Assembly (NCBI GenBank): GCA_028291845.1
Contig: JAQGNM010000449.1
Span: forward strand, 1 to 31,913
Length of the DNA: 31,913 nt
Direction: 5' to 3'
Source: Massilia sp.
GTDB lineage: Bacteria > Pseudomonadota > Gammaproteobacteria > Burkholderiales > Burkholderiaceae_D
The notes beneath the pieces were generated by a model. The model made no database searches, was not told the origin of the DNA, and was given only the letters and a program-made list of their open reading frames with translations. The position numbers were made by a program, and so were the translations under genes. Position 1 is the first letter of the stretch. Every line of letters begins with the position of its first letter. Shown piece by piece: positions 8,608-17,576 of this stretch.

Positions 8608-9219
8608 TCAGGCGGCCTTGCGGTCGACGTCGAACAGGGCGGCCAGGTTGGGCGCCGGCGTCGTCAGCACGCGCAAGGCCGGGGTTTCCCCCGGCTTCAA
8701 ATCGTCCGCGCGCCCGCCGCGCGTACCCGAGCCCAGCTTGCGCTCGTCGGTCGCCACCACCACCACTCTGGCCACGATCGCGCCCTGGTAGGTGGTCACC
8801 ACCTGCATGTTGTGCTCGGGGCTGATGTCGAGCGCGCGGGTGTCGCCGTGGATGCGCCCGCCCAGGTGGACGATGGCGTGCGCCAGTTCGCTCGAGGTGG
8901 CCGGCATGCGCGCGGCGCTGCCGGACGCGTCTTGAGTGCCGGTTGCCGTCAACAAATTGTTCAAGCGGGTCTGGCGCGCGCTTTCCTCGCGCGCGGCCTC
9001 CTCGGGCAGGGTGGCGGCACAATCGATCACCACCACCGATTTGCCCTTTTGTAGCAAGTCGTAGGCGGTGCGCAGACCGACGAAGGAAGCGCCCACCACG
9101 CAGACGTCGGCGCCGGTGTCGCCGTCAAGCGGCGGCATGGCGTGGCTGGGAAAGGCCGGGGTGGTGGAAACGTTATCGGCAACGGGGAAAACGTTGTTGG
9201 GGTTGGTCGTCTTTGGCAT
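8608..9219 (-). CDS. Shortened FAD-dependent oxidoreductase-like protein (probably degenerate)
   Basis: A 203-residue protein with an N-terminal dinucleotide-binding motif (DVCVVGASFVGLRTAYDLL, then KSVVVID) in which the second Gly of GxGxxG is Ser. A second recognisable stretch, ELAHAIVHLGGRIHGDTRALDI followed by GAIVARVVVVATDERK, matches the part of DAO-type oxidoreductases that closes the FAD domain. In full-length relatives (about 400-500 aa) roughly 100 residues separate these segments and a substrate domain follows; here the linker is short and low in complexity and the C-terminus ends soon after. The ATG at 9219 has a strong AAAGGAG Shine-Dalgarno, so it may be expressed. I see an internally deleted remnant; catalytic activity is doubtful. 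Confidence 0.6.
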   Translation of the reverse strand: MPKTTNPNNVFPVADNVSTTPAFPSHAMPPLDGDTGADVCVVGASFVGLRTAYDLLQKGKSVVVIDCAATLPEEAAREESARQTRLNNLLTATGTQDASGSAARMPATSSELAHAIVHLGGRIHGDTRALDISPEHNMQVVTTYQGAIVARVVVVATDERKLGSGTRGGRADDLKPGETPALRVLTTPAPNLAALFDVDRKAA

Positions 9220-9342
9220 CCGAACAGCTCCTTTATTGTTAAATGTTCTCGTGGAAGAGCCATTAAACCGGAATAAGCTGTCGATTAACGTGGGATGCCT
9301 AACACAGGCCCGGTAAGCAATTGCAACAAGTGTGAGCGGGTT

Positions 9343-9823
9343 TTAGTGCTTGTTTGCATTTGTAACGGCGGACGCCATATCGCCGTAGGGGTCGGAAAAG
9401 CCGAGCGATTCCAGGATGTCGGTTTCGAACAATTCCATTTCTGTCGCTTCGTCGTCGTCCAGATGGTCGTAGCCCTGCGCGTGCAGCACGCCGTGGACGA
9501 TCAGGTGGGCTGCATGTTCTTCCACCGTCTTGCCCTGTTCGCCCGCCTCCCGCTCGAGCACGTCGGTGCACAGGATGATGTCGGCGCGCACCGGCTCGTC
9601 GGCGGCCAGCACGTCGCCTTCGTTGTAGGCAAAGGTCAGCACATTGGTGGCATAGTCCTTCTCGCGGTAGTCGCGGTTGAGGGCCTGGCCCTCGGCGGCG
9701 TCAACGAAGCGGATGGTCAGTTCGGCCGGCCCCAGCAGCGCCGCCTTGACCCAGCTGCGGATTTTCGGCCGCGTCAGGCTCTCCCGCAGGCGGGCATCGG
9801 GATACTGCACGGAGAGCGACAGC

Positions 9824-9840
<17 letters not shown>
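9343..9840 (-). CDS. ybeY: Endoribonuclease YbeY (rRNA maturation factor)
   Basis: A 165-residue UPF0054 protein. The zinc motif is intact: His116, His120 and His126 in HGVLHAQGYDH. The preceding segment RDYREKDYATNVLTFAY matches the conserved YRxKDxxTDVLSFP motif, with Asn for Asp. YbeY takes part in 16S rRNA 3'-end maturation and 70S quality control. Its start lies inside the 3' end of phoH (17-base overlap), so it is translated from the miaB-phoH-ybeY message. In many proteobacteria corC-lnt follow directly; here they are about 3.6 kb away. Confidence 0.96.
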
Positions 9841-10893
<1,053 letters not shown>

Positions 10894-10897
<4 letters not shown>

Positions 10898-12267
10898 CTG
10901 GCTTCCGCAATCATGGTAGTGCTGACTAATTCGCCGCGCAGGGTGTAATTGAAACTCTCGGTGATGCGCACCTCGACCATGGACCCCACCAGCGTGGCCG
11001 GATCGACGCCGGCGTCGACGGCGAAATTGACGACGCGGTTGTTCTCGCTGCGGCCCTGCAGTTCATTGGCGTCCTTTTTCGAAGGCCCTTCGACCACGAT
11101 GCGCTGCACCGTGCCGACCATGGCGGCGCTGAACTTGCGGGTGTTGGCATCGATCGCCGCCTGCAGGCGCTGCAATCGGGCCAGCTTGACCTCGTGCGCG
11201 GTGTCGTCGGCCAGGGACGCGGCCGGCGTGCCGGGGCGTTTGCTGAAAATAAAGCTGTAGCTGGTGTCGAAACCAACGTCGGCAATCAGCTTCATCATCG
11301 CCTCGAAGTCGGCCTCGGTCTCGCCCGGAAAGCCGACGATGAAGTCCGACGACACCGACATGTTCGGCCGCACCGCGCGAATGCGCCGCACGATCGACTT
11401 GTATTCGAGCGCCGTGTAGCCGCGCTTCATGGCGCCGAGCACCTTGTCGGAGCCGTGCTGGGCCGGCAAATACAAATGGTCGACCAGCTGCGGAATGCGG
11501 GCGTAGGCATCGATCAGGCGCTGGGTGAACTCCTTCGGGTGGCTGGTGACGAAGCGGATGCGCTCGACGCCGGGAATGGCGGCGACATACTCGAGCAGCA
11601 GGGCGAAGTCGGCCACCTCGCCCACTTCTCCCCCTTGCATCTCGCCGCGAAAGGCGTTCACGTTCTGCCCCAGCAAGGTGATCTCCTTGACCCCTTGCGC
11701 CGCCAGGCCGGCCACTTCGGCCAGCACGTCGTCGAAGCGGCGCGAGACTTCCTCGCCGCGGGTGTACGGCACCACGCAATAGCTGCAGTATTTGCTGCAG
11801 CCTTCCATGATCGACACGAACGCGCACGGGCCGTTCACCGTGGCCGGCGGCAGGTGGTCGAATTTTTCGATTTCCGGGAAGCTGATGTCGACCTGCGCAG
11901 CGCCGCTGCGGCGGCGCTCGGCCACCATCTGCGGCAGGCGGTGCAAGGTTTGCGGACCGAACACCAGGTCGACGTAAGGTGCGCGCTTGACGATGGCATC
12001 GCCTTCCTGCGACGCCACGCAGCCGCCGACGCCGATCAACAGGCCTGGCTTGGCGATTTTCAGTTCGCGCAGGCGGCCCAGGTCGGAAAACACTTTTTCC
12101 TGCGCCTTCTCGCGCACCGAGCAGGTGTTCAGGAGGATCACGTCGGCATCCTCCGGCGTATCGGTGCGCACCAGGCCGTCCGAGGCGCCCAGCACGTCGG
12201 CCATCTTGTCCGAGTCGTACTCGTTCATCTGGCAGCCGAAGGTTTTGATGAAGACTTTTTTCTGCAT
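10894..12267 (-). CDS. miaB: tRNA-2-methylthio-N6-dimethylallyladenosine synthase
   Basis: A 457-residue radical SAM methylthiotransferase that converts i6A37 to ms2i6A37 in tRNAs reading UNN codons. The N-terminal UPF0004 domain holds the auxiliary cluster ligands Cys12, Cys49 and Cys83 (KTFGCQMNEYDSD, NTCSVREKAQEK, GGCVASQEG). The radical SAM triad is Cys157, Cys161 and Cys164 (GCSKYCSYCVVPYTRG). The C-terminal TRAM domain starts near residue 380. It is first gene of miaB-ybeZ-ybeY. The ATG has no obvious Shine-Dalgarno, and a 15-base perfect hairpin sits about 22 bases upstream. Confidence 0.97.
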
Positions 12268-12288
12268 GAAATCGCTTAGTGGATTGCT

Positions 12289-12303
12289 GCCGCAAGCTGC
12301 GGC
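12289..12303 (-). other. Short hairpin in the miaB leader
   Basis: GCCGCA-AGC-TGCGGC is a perfect 6-bp stem with a 3-base loop, 22 to 36 bases before the miaB start on the minus strand. It may modulate initiation, or may be chance in GC-rich DNA. Confidence 0.35.
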
Positions 12304-12371
12304 TGAACCGACAAGTTTACCGTAAATCGCCGTGCCCAGTGGTGCGACGTCGAGGACACCCCAGGAGCGCG

Positions 12372-12377
12372 ATTGTA
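12372..12377 (-). promoter_or_regulatory. Possible -10 box of the miaB operon
   Basis: On the minus strand TACAAT (consensus TATAAT, 5 of 6) lies about 105 bases before miaB in an AT-rich patch (TTTCAAAACGTTACAATCGC). No good -35 is found 17 bases upstream, so this is tentative. Confidence 0.35.
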
Positions 12378-12403
12378 ACGTTTTGAAACAATACTTACAG
12401 CGT

Positions 12404-12831
12404 CTTTATTAAAAGCCAAAATGAACTAAGGCAAAATTGTTTTTTGCTATTAAAAGTCGCGCATGGAATTAACAATTTCCGAGTATCAATATTATCCGCG
12501 AATAGATGGCGGGGAAAATATTTTCCTAGGAAAAACAATGAGTTCCGAGAGACATCGGACCTAGAAAATGAAAATAAGAAATCTCTTGCGTGCGCCACAC
12601 ATTGCCCCCATGTGTTGAAATGACGATGTGACAAGCTTTCCTTACGATAGCTTGATTTTAAACAAGGGCGGTACTGCGAAGGTCGGATGTACTGAAGGCA
12701 TTTAGGTCCGATAATTTGTTTGATTGGCAAGCGCGCGGAACAGTGCGTAGCGCTTAGCCCAATGGCGCCGGGACGGTGTTGATCGGGGATAAAGCATCAT
12801 TTCCGAACGACGGCGATTTTCCGGGAACTAA
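12404..12831. other. AT-rich intergenic region without a confident gene
   Basis: This block, between the miaB leader and the helix-turn-helix gene, is visibly richer in A and T than the flanking genes. A 111-codon minus-strand frame (12,395-12,730) runs through it but has no Shine-Dalgarno, no recognisable domain and an unusual Ser/Phe/Lys composition, so I do not call it. It holds a perfect 14-bp palindrome GGAAAATATTTTCC (12,513-12,526), a separated 10-bp inverted repeat ATCGGACCTA/TAGGTCCGAT (12,554-12,563 and 12,703-12,712) and a 6-bp stem CAAGCT/AGCTTG near 12,632-12,654. A non-coding RNA or protein-binding region is possible. Confidence 0.4.
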
Positions 12832-12860
12832 TTTAGTCGAAAGATAGTCTTTCATAAAGT
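12832..12860 (+). promoter_or_regulatory. Possible promoter with palindromic spacer upstream of the small HTH gene
   Basis: TTTAGT (12,832-12,837) and TAAAGT (12,855-12,860) are separated by exactly 17 bases. Each box matches the sigma-70 consensus only partly. The spacer contains a perfect inverted repeat GAAAGA-TAG-TCTTTC (12,839-12,853), well placed to be an operator, perhaps for the downstream protein itself. The gene starts about 40 bases further on. Confidence 0.35.
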
Positions 12861-12900
12861 TCTTCACCGAACTATTCATTTCACTCAGACGAGGTAAATC

Positions 12901-13245
12901 ATGGCACACCATGCTCTGGCATCCCAAGAAAGCTACAACCCCAACCACCTGCTCGATATTCTGCTGGGCAAAATGCAGTTGAAGAACGATGCAGCCCTGT
13001 CGCGCATGCTCGAAGTGGCCCCACCGGTCATCAGCAAAATCCGTCATCACCGCCTGCCGGTCGGCGCTTCGCTGCTGATCCGCATGCACGAAGTGACTGG
13101 CATGAGCATCCGCGACCTGCGCGACCTGATGGGCGACCGCCGCACCAAGTATCGCCTGTCGGACGCCCAGGGCCGTCCAAAGGCCGATGACAAGGCGGCA
13201 GCACCGGCCGAGCAGACCGGCACCACCGGCAACTACGCGCATTAA
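12901..13245 (+). CDS. Small helix-turn-helix (XRE/Cro-like) protein
   Basis: A 114-residue protein. Residues 15-75 resemble a Cro/CI fold: DAALSRMLEVAPPVISKIRHHRLPVGASLLIRMHEVTGMSI fits a helix-turn-helix with recognition helix around VISKIRHHRL. The C-terminal 35 residues are a charged, Ala- and Thr-rich tail (KADDKAAAPAEQTGTTG) likely disordered. ATG at 12,901 follows GACGAGG. It has GC-rich codon use like the core genes, unlike the AT-rich DNA before it. I recognise the type as a conserved hypothetical regulator of this bacterial group but cannot name a target; autoregulation through the palindrome just upstream is an inference. A strong hairpin terminator follows at 13,275. Confidence 0.8.
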   Translation: MAHHALASQESYNPNHLLDILLGKMQLKNDAALSRMLEVAPPVISKIRHHRLPVGASLLIRMHEVTGMSIRDLRDLMGDRRTKYRLSDAQGRPKADDKAAAPAEQTGTTGNYAH

Positions 13246-13274
13246 TCTGTCGCACTGACGTCGTCGAAGTGACT

Positions 13275-13298
13275 GGCCGCAACGTTCGCGTTGCGGCC
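13275..13298 (+). terminator. Hairpin terminator with TTCG tetraloop, shared by two convergent genes
   Basis: GGCCGCAACG-TTCG-CGTTGCGGCC is a perfect 10-bp stem closed by a stable UUCG loop. It sits between the convergent ends of the small HTH gene (stop at 13,245) and the HDOD gene (stop at 13,312). The T tract after it is poor (TTGTCGGCTT), so termination may need help or the element may mainly protect 3' ends. Confidence 0.6.
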
Positions 13299-13311
13299 TT
13301 GTCGGCTTAAG

Positions 13312-14160
13312 TCAGTTCATCAAGGCAGCGGCAATTTCGTCGAACTGCACTTCCGTTTCGCGGAACACGTGCACGTAGGCTTCTTCACTCAATCCCATGG
13401 CTTTCCACGCGACCGGCGACACCGGCGGCACCGCCTCATTGGCATCGCCCACCATGTCGAGTGCATGCACGATGGCGTTGGCGACATGAACGATGGTGGC
13501 CAAAAAGCCGGCGCCGGCCAGTTCCGGGTCGTGGTGATGGGCCAGCGCCAGACGAATTGTGTCGGAAAATTTCCAGTGTTCGGCCAGCACGATGCCGGCG
13601 GCGACATGATCGACGCCCAGTTCGGCACGCTCGGCCTCCAGTAGTTCGATGTCCTCGGCTGCCGCCCTGGCGAGCACCCGGGCGTACGCCTGCGGATCGA
13701 TGGTGACCAACACCAGCCGGCCGATATCGTGCAGCAGCCCTGCGGTGAAGGCGTAATCCTGATTGAAACGCAGCCTGCGCGCCAGCACCCGGGCGCACAC
13801 GGCGGTGGCGATCGAATGGCGCCAGAATGCCTTGTCGTCGAACCCTTTGCAGGCGCCCTGGGCGAAGCAGCCGGTGATGGCGGCGGCGGTGATCAGGTCG
13901 CGCGTGGTTTGAAAGCCGAGGAAGCTGATCGCTTGCTGGATCGTGGTCACCTTCACCTGCAAGCCGTAGGTCGACGAATTGGCCAGCCGCAGCGTTTTGG
14001 CCGTCAGGGCCTGGTCATGCGAGACTTTTTTTGCCAACACGGAAATATCGATGTCTTCCTGGTCGATGCTGGTGAGCAGTTCCATCACCACCACCGGCAG
14101 CGATGGCAGGTCGTCGAGCTGGCGGACGATGTCGTCGAGCTTGATGGTCGCCTCGCTCAT
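13312..14160 (-). CDS. HDOD-domain protein
   Basis: A 282-residue protein almost entirely made of an HDOD domain. Typical features are LPSLPVVVMELLTSIDQEDIDI near the start, SHDQALTAKTLRLANSSTYGL, the helix TTIQQAISFLGFQTTRDLITAAA, and the HD-like AGLLHDIGRLVL. HDOD proteins lack the catalytic metal set of HD-GYP enzymes and mostly act as signalling scaffolds with kinases, PilZ or c-di-GMP proteins. It starts inside the end of the small upstream gene (ATGA overlap at 14,157-14,160), so the two are coupled. The divergent histidine kinase next door is a plausible signalling partner. Confidence 0.88.
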   Translation of the reverse strand: MSEATIKLDDIVRQLDDLPSLPVVVMELLTSIDQEDIDISVLAKKVSHDQALTAKTLRLANSSTYGLQVKVTTIQQAISFLGFQTTRDLITAAAITGCFAQGACKGFDDKAFWRHSIATAVCARVLARRLRFNQDYAFTAGLLHDIGRLVLVTIDPQAYARVLARAAAEDIELLEAERAELGVDHVAAGIVLAEHWKFSDTIRLALAHHHDPELAGAGFLATIVHVANAIVHALDMVGDANEAVPPVSPVAWKAMGLSEEAYVHVFRETEVQFDEIAAALMN

Positions 14161-14492
14161 GGGGCGATCTCGCGGTCGAGGCGGTAGTCGAGCATGTAGT
14201 CGTGCAGGGCGGCGCCGGCGCTGTCGCGCTCCAGGTCGCAGCGGCGGAACAGGCGCGCCAGCCGGGCCGTGACCGCCGCCTCGTCGATGGCGGGGGCGGC
14301 AGTCCCGGCGCCGGCGCTGCGCAGCACCGGCAGGCGGTCGATGCCGTGACGGGGCAGCAGGGCGATGATCGGCGCCGTCAGGATGGCGCCTTGCGGCAGC
14401 AAGACCTGGCCCTGGCGATCGAGCAGAACGTCGGACAACACCATGCCGGGCCGGACGTCGGCCAGCGCCAGGTGCTGGTAAGGTGAGTTCAT
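14157..14492 (-). CDS. Small partner of the HDOD protein, function unknown
   Basis: A 111-residue soluble protein starting MNSPYQHLALADVRPGMVL. The stretch LADVRPGMVLSDVLLDRQGQVLLPQGAILTAPIIALLPRHGIDRLPV resembles the short beta-rich segment found in front of HD-GYP and related signalling domains (pattern RPGMVLAxDV...G.LLLP.GxxLT). I chose the ATG at 14,492 because it follows AGGGGA with proper spacing and keeps this conserved start; the frame opens further upstream to 14,633 without support. Overlap with the HDOD start suggests that an N-terminal module and an HDOD module, often fused elsewhere, are here separate coupled genes. This is an inference. Confidence 0.7.
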   Translation of the reverse strand: MNSPYQHLALADVRPGMVLSDVLLDRQGQVLLPQGAILTAPIIALLPRHGIDRLPVLRSAGAGTAAPAIDEAAVTARLARLFRRCDLERDSAGAALHDYMLDYRLDREIAP

Positions 14493-14559
14493 CGCATCCC
14501 CTGTGTTATTTACTGCAAAGCTTACCATTGGATCAGTCTCTGGGGAAATATTCACCGGC

Positions 14560-14588
14560 TTGCAAAGCAACACTGCATCCCGTACATT
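14560..14588 (+). promoter_or_regulatory. Probable sigma-70 promoter of the histidine kinase gene
   Basis: TTGCAA (14,560-14,565) and TACATT (14,583-14,588) are separated by 17 bases. The start codon lies about 65 bases downstream of the -10. It is in the intergenic region shared with the divergent HDOD-partner gene. Confidence 0.5.
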
Positions 14589-14652
14589 GGTTGGAGGCGC
14601 CACCAGCACGTCGAGGCGAGAGTGCAACAGCAAAACGGAGGGCGGTTGCCAG

Positions 14653-16272
14653 ATGTTCAGTATTCAAGGCCGTTTGAAATTGCTGTTCGTGGTAATCGTC
14701 ACAACGGTGCTGAGCATATCGGGCGCCTATGCCCGGCATTCGCTGGGCAATGAGCTGGAAAGCAGCTACCGCAGATTGTGCGAAGGGGTGCTGACCCGTT
14801 TGCAGATCAGCCTGCCCGCGGCGCTGTGGGATCTCGACAAGGCCAAGGTCGACACCATCCTCGATGCCGAAATGCTGCCGCCCGAAGTGGTGTCGATCCG
14901 CGTCTACGACAGCGCCGTCGGCCTGTTCTCCGGCAAAATGCGCGACCACGCCGGCGCCCTGATCGCACCTGGCCCACAGTTGCCACCCGGCGCCACGCCG
15001 GTGCAGGCCGAACTGGTGTTTCGCGAGGCCGGCTCCGGCGGCACCTCGATGCGCCCGGTGTCGGTCGGCAAAGTGGTGGTGTACTTCAGCCGCGCCCAGA
15101 TCGACGCCGCCATGGCGTCCGAACTGACCCGCAAGGTGGTCGAGGTGCTGCTGCTCGACATCATCCTGGTGCTGGCGCTGTCGTCGTCGCTGCGGGTGGT
15201 GTTCCAGCCGCTGCGGCAATTGCGCGATGGCTTGTTCGAACTGGCCACCCGCGGCGCCGAGGTGGAAGAGCTGCCGGAGAGCCGCAAGGACGAGCTGGGC
15301 GATGTCATCCGCGGCTTCAACCAAATCCAGCGGCGCCTCACATCCACCATCGCGCGCACCCGCAACGCCGAAGAGGCGGCGCGCCAGTCGGCGCGCCAGA
15401 CCGAGCAGGCGCTGGCCGACCTGCGCCTGACCCAGGAATCGCTGCTGCAGGCCGAACGGCTGGCCTCGCTGGGCAGCCTGGTGGCCGGGGTCGCCCATGA
15501 AATCAACACGCCGGTCGGCATCGCGCTGACCAGCGCGTCCGTGCTGAAAAGCGCCACCGACGAGCTGCAAGCGGCGGTGGCGGCCGACGGCGTGAAAAAA
15601 TCGATGGTGCTGCGCTATCTCGAAACGGCGGCGGAAAGTTCGCGGCTGATCATGAACAATGCCTACCGCGCCGCCCACCTGATCCACAGTTTCAAACAGA
15701 TCGCCGTCGACCAGACCAGCGAGGCGCGCCGCCCGTTTGCCCTGATGGCCTACGTGGAAGAAATCGTCACCAGCCTGCGGCCGAAACTGAAAGGCATCGA
15801 CATCGAGCTGCGCCAGGAACCCGGGGCGGATGGCGCCGCTGCTGTCACGGCCACCGCCGACATCGTGCTCGATTCCTACCCCGGCGCATTTGCCCAGGTG
15901 CTGACCAATTTGTTGCTCAATTGCGTAGAGCATGCTTTCGAGCCGGAGCAGGGCGGCCGCATCGAGGTGCGCGCCCGCCTGCGCGGCGACATGGTCGAAA
16001 TGGAAGTGGCCGACAACGGCCGCGGCATTCCAGTGGACGTCATCGACCGCGTGTTCGATCCCTTCTTTACGACCCGGCGCGGCCAGGGCGGGACCGGTTT
16101 GGGTTTGAATATTGTCTACAACCTGATCGTCAAGCAATTTAATGGCGTCATCAGCGCGCGCAGCACGGTGGGGCAGGGCACCGAGTTCCTGCTGCGCATC
16201 CCGCGGGTGACGCCGCAAGCGGACAGCGCCGGCGCGGCAATCGCTGAAGGCAGCGGCGTGGCAGTGCAGTAA
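14653..16272 (+). CDS. Membrane sensor histidine kinase (orphan)
   Basis: A 539-residue kinase. One membrane segment lies at about residues 8-27 and a second at about 162-182, bracketing a periplasmic sensor of about 130 residues. A HAMP-like linker follows (about 183-230), then a coiled coil (235-268). The phospho-acceptor is His282 in GVAHEINTPVGI. ATPase boxes are N (Asn423 in LLNCVEHAF), G1 (DNGRG, 454-458), F (FDPFFTTRR) and G2 (GGTGLGLNIVY). The H-box HEINTP with this ATPase type resembles the HisKA4/NtrB-like group. The ATG at 14,653 follows GGAGGG; the open frame extends upstream to 14,503 without support. No response regulator is in the window, so its partner is elsewhere; the divergent HDOD pair may be linked. 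Confidence 0.9.
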   Translation: MFSIQGRLKLLFVVIVTTVLSISGAYARHSLGNELESSYRRLCEGVLTRLQISLPAALWDLDKAKVDTILDAEMLPPEVVSIRVYDSAVGLFSGKMRDHAGALIAPGPQLPPGATPVQAELVFREAGSGGTSMRPVSVGKVVVYFSRAQIDAAMASELTRKVVEVLLLDIILVLALSSSLRVVFQPLRQLRDGLFELATRGAEVEELPESRKDELGDVIRGFNQIQRRLTSTIARTRNAEEAARQSARQTEQALADLRLTQESLLQAERLASLGSLVAGVAHEINTPVGIALTSASVLKSATDELQAAVAADGVKKSMVLRYLETAAESSRLIMNNAYRAAHLIHSFKQIAVDQTSEARRPFALMAYVEEIVTSLRPKLKGIDIELRQEPGADGAAAVTATADIVLDSYPGAFAQVLTNLLLNCVEHAFEPEQGGRIEVRARLRGDMVEMEVADNGRGIPVDVIDRVFDPFFTTRRGQGGTGLGLNIVYNLIVKQFNGVISARSTVGQGTEFLLRIPRVTPQADSAGAAIAEGSGVAVQ

Positions 16273-16395
16273 AGCAAGCGCAGCGCAAACGCAGCCCGCC
16301 GCGCGCACGCCTTGCGCCCGCCCAAGCGCGGGGGGCCATCTTGTTATATTCTCGCCATCTTGCCAACCGGCCCAACTACCCAACAAAGGATTTTC

Positions 16396-17004
16396 ATGAA
16401 ACTGTACTTTGCCCCTGGTGCCTGCTCGCTGTCCCCGCACATCGCCCTGCTCGAAGCGGGCTTGCCGTTTACCACCGAACAAGTCGACTTGCGCACCAAA
16501 AAGACCGCCAGCGGCGCCGATTACACCGCCATCAATCCGCGCGGCTACGTGCCGGCGCTCGAACTGGACAACGGCCAGATCCTGACCGAAGGCCCGGCCA
16601 TCGTCCAGTACATCGCCGCCCAGGCGCCCGACAAGCAGCTCGCTGCGGCCCCGCACAGCATCGAGCACTATCAAATGCTGGAGCGCCTCAATTTCATCGG
16701 CACCGAAATTCACAAGGGGTTCGGCCCGCTGTTCAATCCCGCCTCGGGCGAGGACGCCAAGCAAGCGGCGCGCGCCCAGCTCGACAAGCGCTTCGGCCAT
16801 GCCAGCGACTTGCTCGAGGGTCGCGATTACCTGGTGGGCAACCGCTTCAGCGTGGCTGACGGCTACCTGTTCGTGATGCTCACCTGGACCGACAAGGTCG
16901 GCATCGACTTGTCGAAATGGCCCGCGCTGCAGGCGTTCAAGGAACGCATCGCTGCCCGTCCGGCCGTGCAACAGGCGCTGCGAGACGAAGGCTTGCTGAA
17001 ATAA
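16396..17004 (+). CDS. gstA: Glutathione S-transferase, beta class
   Basis: A 202-residue cytosolic GST. The thioredoxin-like N-terminus MKLYFAPGACSLSPHIAL has Cys10, the residue that forms a mixed disulfide with glutathione in bacterial beta-class enzymes, and NPRGYVPALELDNGQILTEGPAI carries the cis-Pro and the Glu-Gly-Pro/Ala glutathione-binding segment. The C-terminal helical domain includes NRFSVADGYLF with the N-capping box Asp. The ATG follows AAAGGA. A TATATT hexamer at 16,345-16,350 may be the -10 box. It conjugates electrophiles or supports redox balance. The DUF1697 gene starts two bases after its stop, so they form one transcription unit. Confidence 0.93.
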   Translation: MKLYFAPGACSLSPHIALLEAGLPFTTEQVDLRTKKTASGADYTAINPRGYVPALELDNGQILTEGPAIVQYIAAQAPDKQLAAAPHSIEHYQMLERLNFIGTEIHKGFGPLFNPASGEDAKQAARAQLDKRFGHASDLLEGRDYLVGNRFSVADGYLFVMLTWTDKVGIDLSKWPALQAFKERIAARPAVQQALRDEGLLK

Positions 17005-17005
17005 G

Positions 17006-17563
17006 ATGGGGGCCAGCCAGGGCTTCGGGCGCGGTGTGGCGCTGCTGCGCGGCATCAATGTCGGGCGCGCCAAGCGCATCGCCATGGTCGAGCTGCGCGC
17101 CCTGTTTGCCGAGCTCGGTTTCACCGATGTGCACACCGTGCTCAACAGCGGCAACGTGGTGTTCACCAGTCGCGCCCGCGATGCGGCCGGCGCGGCGGCC
17201 CTGATCGAGGCGGCGCTGGTCGAGCGCCTCGGCGTTGCCTCGCGCGTCACCGTGCTCGACGCGGCGGCGCTGGCGACGCTGGTCGACCACAACCAGCTGG
17301 CGGCCGTCTGCGAAGACCACGCGCGCCTGTTGGCTTTCACCCTGGCCGGCGCGCCGCAGCGCGCTTTGCTGGCGCCGCTGGCAGCGCGCGACTGGGGCGA
17401 GGACCGCCTGCATCTGGCGGACAAGAGCGCCTATGTCGCCTGTCCTGGCGGCGTACTCGACAGCAAGCTGGCAATGACCGTCACCAGGCTGCTCGGCGAG
17501 AGCACCACCTCCCGCAATTGGAATACCATTCTCAAATTGCACGCCCTGTGCAATGGCGGCTGA
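17006..17563 (+). CDS. DUF1697 family protein
   Basis: A 185-residue protein with the family pattern VALLRGINVG...AMVELRALFAELGFTDVHTVLNSGNVVF near its N-terminus and a C-terminal SRNWNTILKLHAL segment typical of DUF1697. The biochemical role of the family is unknown. The start is immediately after the gst stop, with no independent Shine-Dalgarno room except within the gst end, so re-initiation by the same ribosomes is likely. Codon use matches the neighbouring genes. Confidence 0.88.
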   Translation: MGASQGFGRGVALLRGINVGRAKRIAMVELRALFAELGFTDVHTVLNSGNVVFTSRARDAAGAAALIEAALVERLGVASRVTVLDAAALATLVDHNQLAAVCEDHARLLAFTLAGAPQRALLAPLAARDWGEDRLHLADKSAYVACPGGVLDSKLAMTVTRLLGESTTSRNWNTILKLHALCNGG

Positions 17564-17576
17564 GATCAAAACTCTG

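Noticed and set aside
12395..12730. A 111-codon minus-strand frame in the AT-rich spacer
   Set aside because: No ribosome site, no family resemblance, and composition that looks like translated non-coding DNA.
14533..17424. A 963-codon open frame on the minus strand opposite the histidine kinase and gst genes
   Set aside because: It lies antisense to two well-supported genes in GC-rich DNA, where the reverse frame lacks stops because of codon bias. Its translation is rich in Gln, His, Arg and Gly with no domain.
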